Assembly (NCBI GenBank): GCA_001179505.1
Contig: CDMY01000840.1
Coordinates: 62,001-126,000 of the forward strand
Length of the DNA: 64,000 bases
From: Vitrella brassicaformis
Taxonomy: Eukaryota > Sar > Vitrellaceae
Direction of reading: 5' to 3'
The notes under the pieces are model-generated. The model saw nothing but the letters and a program-made list of their open reading frames with translations. It did no database searches and was not told where the DNA came from. The translations under genes and the position numbers were made by a program. Numbering within the stretch: position 1 is the first letter of the stretch; the number at the start of each line of letters is the position of its first letter. This document shows positions 59,709 through 64,000 of this stretch, piece by piece.

Positions 59709-62340
59709 CTAAATCTCCTGTGCGCCGGCATTCCCCTCCCCCTCGTCCACACCATTGGCAGCTACAGCCGGCTGCCCATCCGTGGTAGTGTTGCTGCCGT
59801 TGGTCGCATTGGTCGCAATTGCCGCCTCACCCCCACTCACGCCCAAGCCACCAGCAGCAGCGGCAGCGGCAGGAGTGGTCTTGCTGCCCGTGTGCAGCTG
59901 CACTGTCTGTCGCGTGTGCTGTAGCTGCTGCTGCTGCTGCTGGTGGTGGTGGGGCGGTTGTGGCAGCAGCCCTTGGAAGTGTTTGTGCTGGTTGGTGCAG
60001 AGCTGGACGAGTGCGGTGCGCTGGTCGGGCGAGGGGAGGGCTATCTGGCCGAGGGTCGTCTTGCGGGGGCGGCGGTCGAAGAAGTACTTGCCGCTGATGT
60101 TGTTGACGCGGATGTCGTCAGACAGGGCCAGCCACAGCTGCATTTATCCACACAGACAGACACACCAATTGTGTGTGTGTGTGTGTGTGTGTGTGGATGT
60201 TTGTGTGCCTACCGGTGTGTCGGCTCCCATTGCCTCATCCCGTAGCAGCCCCAGCATCTTGGTGGTGCGGTAGAAGGGCCGCAGGGGAACCGCGTCACGC
60301 AGGCCGGGCGTGTCAACCCACCCTGACCACACACATACGACAGACACCCAGCAGACAGACCATGAGATACCAAAACATATATGTCCTCATCACTCGTCGA
60401 GCACAGCACGCACCTGGGTGGCAGCAGTTGACGCGGATGGGCAGGTCGTTCTCCTTCCACGTGGCCGCCCAGTACTCGGTCAAACACACCTGCCATGCCA
60501 CCATCGACCAACACACACACACGTGCACACGCCTGGCCCTATTCGTGTGTGTGGAGCGGCCGGACCCTCGCGCGATGGTGGAGGGCGTATTGCTTGCGGC
60601 CGTCGTACGCCCAGCCAGTCGACGGCCCCTCCAGGGAATCGACGTCCAGACTGCAGAAACACACACACATACACATACAAACGGAACCATCAGCACTAGT
60701 ACCGCTGGTGCATACCCGATGGCTTCCATGCCGGCCGACACGACGTTGACGACGCGGCCCTCACTCTGCGCGCCACCGCCTGGCATTGCCAGCAGGGGGG
60801 TCAGCTCACTCGTGAGGATGAAGAAACCGGCCACGTTTGCCGCAAATGCCTCGTCGAGTCCGTCAGCCGTCACCTGACGGCGAGACGGCAGCACCGCCAC
60901 GTTGTTGACCTGAGCACCGAAAATGACCAGACGCCAGGGCGTTCTCAACACGAAGCCATCCTCTCACCAGTATGTCGAGCTTTCGCTCGCCATCGACAGA
61001 GGTGAATCCCCTTGCAAAGGCCAGCACCTCTCCTGGTCGGCTCATGTCGACGCGATGGACCACGACGCGGCACCGCAACCCGCCCCCGTGGGCGGCCAGC
61101 TCGTCGTTGACCTGGGTCTGGAGCGCCTCGGCGACGTTCTCGCCCGTCTGCAGGTCGCGACAGGTGATGTGCACCTCCAGGCCGCGACGCGCCAGGCCCT
61201 CAGCCACCTTCAGGCCAATCCCTGACACGAACCACAGATATGGATCGGATCGGCGTCTCTATGTGTCTGTGGGTGGTGTGGTGTGTTGTCGCCATCCATC
61301 CATCTCACCCGAGGTGCCTCCGGTGACGATGGCGACCATCTTCCTGCCCTCCGGGCCGGCCTGTATGGCCTCGTTGGCATGCCTGGCGCGCCGCCGGCAG
61401 AAGAACACCCCGTTGCGCACGGTGCTCGCCAGCCTCGTGTGGGAGGGGTCGCCGAAGTAGAGGGCCAGGGCGAGGGGGTCGAACCTCGGTGGCACCATTG
61501 TGGTGACGTAGAAGCCGATGGACTGGCGGATGAGCCACGAGGTGAGCCGCCCGATACTGGGGCGCCAGTAGGCGTCGTAGATGCGGCCCAGGATCGTGAT
61601 GCCGCTGAACAGAGACTGCACATCACACGCAGGGAGAGAGAGATGCCGGGCAGCTGTCACTGATGGCGACATGATGTGTGCATATGTCTTGGGCGTACTG
61701 CGAGGGACCACTCGTCGACGTGGGATGTGATCTTGGTGGCGGATTCGTCCATGACCACGTGAGTGGTCTGCACGATGGTGAGGGACAGCGGGATGAGGCG
61801 GAATGTGTACCGCACCTTGGCCTTGAACAGCACCGACGGGGGCGACGGCAGGGCATCCTGGGTGGGCGTCAGGAGCGTCGGCTCGCCTGCAGTGAGTGCA
61901 CCACACACAAACAGACAAACAGACCAGACCGACACGCAGTGCACTGCATGCGGCTCCCCACCTGTGCTGTGCGGTGCAGAAACCCAGCCCCTCCCACCGA
62001 CGTACGTACCTATAAATTCCACTTTGCTGAAGAGCGTCCTCAGCGACAGGAACTGGCTCCTCACGTCGTCGATGCCTGACACCTTCATTATCGGGTCCTG
62101 TCGACACCCCGCCACACACCACACACACAAAACTCACTCTTGACGTATCTCTTTTGCTTGTTCTGGGCGGTGCCTTGTGCGGCCAGTGAGGCCCCCTGCC
62201 CCTGTGCCCACCTCGAACTGCGCGTCAGCGTCGTAGAGCGCCGCTATGACGAGGTCTGCTTCTCCAAAGGGGGCCGAGTAGACCGTTTCAAGTTGCTTCA
62301 GCAACTTCCCCGTGTCCATCGTCACCGGATCTCCGTTCAT
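59709..62340 (-). CDS. NTF2-like (DUF2358) domain fused to short-chain dehydrogenase
   Basis: ATG 62340 begins MNGDPVTMDTGKLLKQLETV. The N-terminal part (YDADAQFE/DPIMKVSGIDDV, KVRYTFRLIPLSLTIVQTTH) looks like an NTF2-like fold of the DUF2358 type. A linker with IYDAYWRPSIGRLTSWLIRQ follows. The dehydrogenase part has the cofactor motif VTGGTSG/IGLKVAEGL (61320-61200), VHRVDMSRPGE (near 61060), NNVAVLPSR (near 60900), the Ser strand VVNVVSAGM (near 60740), YDGRKQYA as the Tyr-x3-Lys active site (near 60610), and IRVNCCHPG/GWVDTPGLRD (60440-60300). All catalytic positions are present. It resembles the DHRS12 group. The last exon adds an unusual tail rich in His, Gln, Ala and Asn (HHHQQQQQQ near 59935) ending at TAG 59709-59711. 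Substrate unknown, probably a lipid or retinoid-like carbonyl. Confidence 0.8.
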
Positions 62341-62375
62341 CGTGGCGTCCTCTCGAGAAAAAAAAGGTGAACAAA

Positions 62376-62397
62376 AGCTCGCCACATCTAAGCTCGC
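62376..62397. promoter_or_regulatory. Two direct AGCTCGC sites in a shared promoter
   Basis: AGCTCGC occurs at 62376-62382 and 62391-62397, in direct orientation, 36-57 bases upstream of the dehydrogenase ATG (62340) and 134 bases before the divergent ATG at 62531. Confidence 0.5.
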
Positions 62398-62530
62398 GGG
62401 ACGTAGGGTCTTCGCTAAACACAGGTGAAAGGTGCTCTCGGAACGCCATGAGATGAAGGCGAGTGGAGCAATCATTCGACATTTGAGATAACACGGCGCC
62501 GCCCTTCCCCGTTACCGGCATTCGACGTTC

Positions 62531-63936
62531 ATGATGCCAGAAGCCTTTGACTCGAGTCCCTTTGTCGAGGATGACTTCCTCGAGGCGCTGATGATAGCTG
62601 GCGATGAACAGGTCAGAGATCAACACAGCACGGCACGACGAGGCGGCTGGAGAAACGTACGTGTGCATGTTTCTCTCTCTCCCTGTGCATCGCACCCATT
62701 CACTCTGTCTGCTGGCTGGCAGATCAAAGTGCATGCGCAGAGGATCCATGACACCATCCTGCCATGTGCAAACAGGATGGTCCAAGGCGTCCAAGAGGTC
62801 AGTCGACCAGCAACACAAAACAAGACAACAGGTGGTTAATGTGTTGGTTGCGACGATGCATGGCATGCAGATTCTCTCCTTCAATGGTGGTGGCAATGGC
62901 GGCTGTCCGCCTCTGCCTCGTGTGGAGCAGGAGCTGCTCCGCTCGCGTGAGGTGAGCGACACGGTGGTCAAGACCATGGTCACGCTGGACGGCCTCGGCG
63001 GGGCGGAGCAGATCAGACAGGAACGAAGACACCTCATCAATCACTATCTAGAGGTAAGTGAAGCGGGCAGATGCATGTTGTCTGTCATGATTGACAGAAC
63101 ATCGAAGCTTCTGTCTGTCTGCTTCCATCCTTTATGTCAGCCCATCGGCAACCGTGCCGACCACGCCAAGAGCCTCCTCACAAGTCTCAAGAACCAGCTG
63201 CGAGACGCCGGCAACAATGGCAGCAGCAACAGGATGCAAAACAATGAGGTAGCAGCACCAGCTGCACCAGGTGCCTCACCGGCGGCCGCAGCAGCAGCAG
63301 CGAGTGGAGGTGTGCCGTGGCCGCCGAGCACCCCGCCGGCTGAGAGCGGCCTCTCCAAGATACATGGGGACATTGTGGGCATCTTGGAGAGGCTGGAGGT
63401 GGGCAGGGCAGCCGGAAACCGGTGGCTGTTAGTTAGTTGTGTGCGCTTGTACGAACGCGAATCTGTATGTCTGCAGAGGTCTCGTCCATCGGCCGACGGG
63501 TCGCCGCTTCAAGCAATACGTCCCAAGGTGTGTGAGAGAATGACTGCATGCGTCGATGCTCTCTCTGGTGGTTGCGGTCTCATTGTTTCTCTCCCGCGCG
63601 TCTGCAGCCCCCTGCCGAGGCGGTCAAGAGTCTGGAGGGTGTGTTGAGTGAGGTGCAGCGCACCGACCTCGGCCGGCGAGATGCCGCCACATTGGCGCTG
63701 GCCGCTCACGCATACGACACACTCATAATGGGCGCACAGACGGTAGGTGGGCAGGCGGCGACATGGAAATCTTGACCCACCTGCCTATGCCTTTGTGAGC
63801 GGTTTCACTGTGTCATTTGTGTCAGTGTTTGGTGGCGATATCCCAGCATCCACTGAGGGAGAACTACGAGAAGCTGAAGCTCATGTGTCTGGGGCAGCAG
63901 GTGGTCAAGAACTCTACGCTCGCACTCCTGCTGTAA
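62531..63936 (+). CDS. Unidentified mostly helical protein, seven exons
   Basis: ATG 62531 (a second ATG follows at once) begins MMPEAFDSSPFVEDDFLEAL. Exons join in phase: IKVHAQRIHDTILPCANRM, ILSFNGGGNGGCPPLPRVEQ with EVSDTVVKTMVTLDGL, PIGNRADHAKSLLTSLKNQL, an Ala/Pro-rich low-complexity linker (63255-63340), KIHGDIVGILERLE, PPAEAVKSLEGVLSEVQRTD, and a last exon HPLRENYEKLKLMCLGQQVV ending LALLL at TAA 63934-63936. The product, about 280 residues, looks helical and soluble, with amphipathic segments that might pair with a partner. No signal peptide, membrane segment or catalytic motif. It shares a 190-base promoter with the dehydrogenase. Family not recognised. Confidence 0.6.
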
Positions 63937-63940
63937 GGAC

Positions 63941-63971
<31 letters not shown>

Positions 63972-64000
63972 GGGGGATGGATTGAGGGAAAGAACTGACT
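63937..64000. repeat. (CAGA)n repeat at the right edge
   Basis: About eight CAGA units follow the stop of the last gene, then GGGGGATGG. No gene is seen in the final bases. Confidence 0.6.

Overview
The window is nuclear DNA of a gene-dense, intron-rich, GC-rich unicellular eukaryote. Genes sit on both strands in many short exons. Introns begin GT, end AG, are mostly about 60-120 bases, and are full of (GT)n, (CA)n, (CTGT)n and (GA)n tracts, with TG- or CTGT-rich runs just before the acceptor. Two lines of gene content narrow the organism. DNAAF5 and CFAP91 imply a motile flagellum. A CNNM/CorC-type membrane protein with a leader like a bipartite plastid presequence implies a complex plastid. 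With the intron style, this fits a photosynthetic alveolate, most likely a chromerid such as Vitrella. That is inference, not proof.

Layout. 1-2069: the 3' end of an unidentified gene, then a small membrane protein. 2070-4268: gene-free, with a long hairpin and a duplicated block. 4269-9991: mitochondrial pyruvate carboxylase (-), interrupted by an N gap that falls inside an intron. 10266-13951: kinesin (-). 14444-18126: DNAAF5/HEATR2 (-), head to head with OLA1 (+, 18288-20223). 20974-22465: myristoylated EF-hand protein (-), head to head with a membrane-anchored pepsin-like protease (+, 22651-25221). 25503-29611: CFAP91 (+). 29826-32193: a DUF2235/Tle1-type hydrolase (-), head to head with a sorbosone/glucose dehydrogenase-like propeller protein (+, 32463-34891). 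35407-35755: small acidic protein (-). 36128-38931: two-repeat MYB protein (+). 40595-41935 (-) and 42342-44836 (+): two unidentified genes, the second with a fresh internal duplication. 44935-46740: a secretory coiled-coil membrane protein (-) with an in-frame stop. 47111-47538 (-) and an atypical aquaporin (+, 47833-48803). 50390-52753: CNNM/CorC protein (+). 53838-54137: second N gap. 54495-55288: secreted Cys-rich protein (-). 55778-57999: a coding region broken by frame changes (+). 59709-62340: NTF2-like plus short-chain dehydrogenase (-), head to head with an unidentified gene (+, 62531-63936).

The genes do not form one pathway. They share architecture: repeated head-to-head pairs with short shared promoters. 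Several of those promoters carry the heptamer AGCTCGC/GCGAGCT, in four places as a perfect inverted pair. That recurring element is the best candidate here for something undescribed. Other points of interest are the in-frame 281-bp intragenic duplication, the in-frame TAA in an otherwise well-phased gene, the NPS/NPC aquaporin, the protease with an altered first active-site motif, and the long hairpin at 2842-2960.
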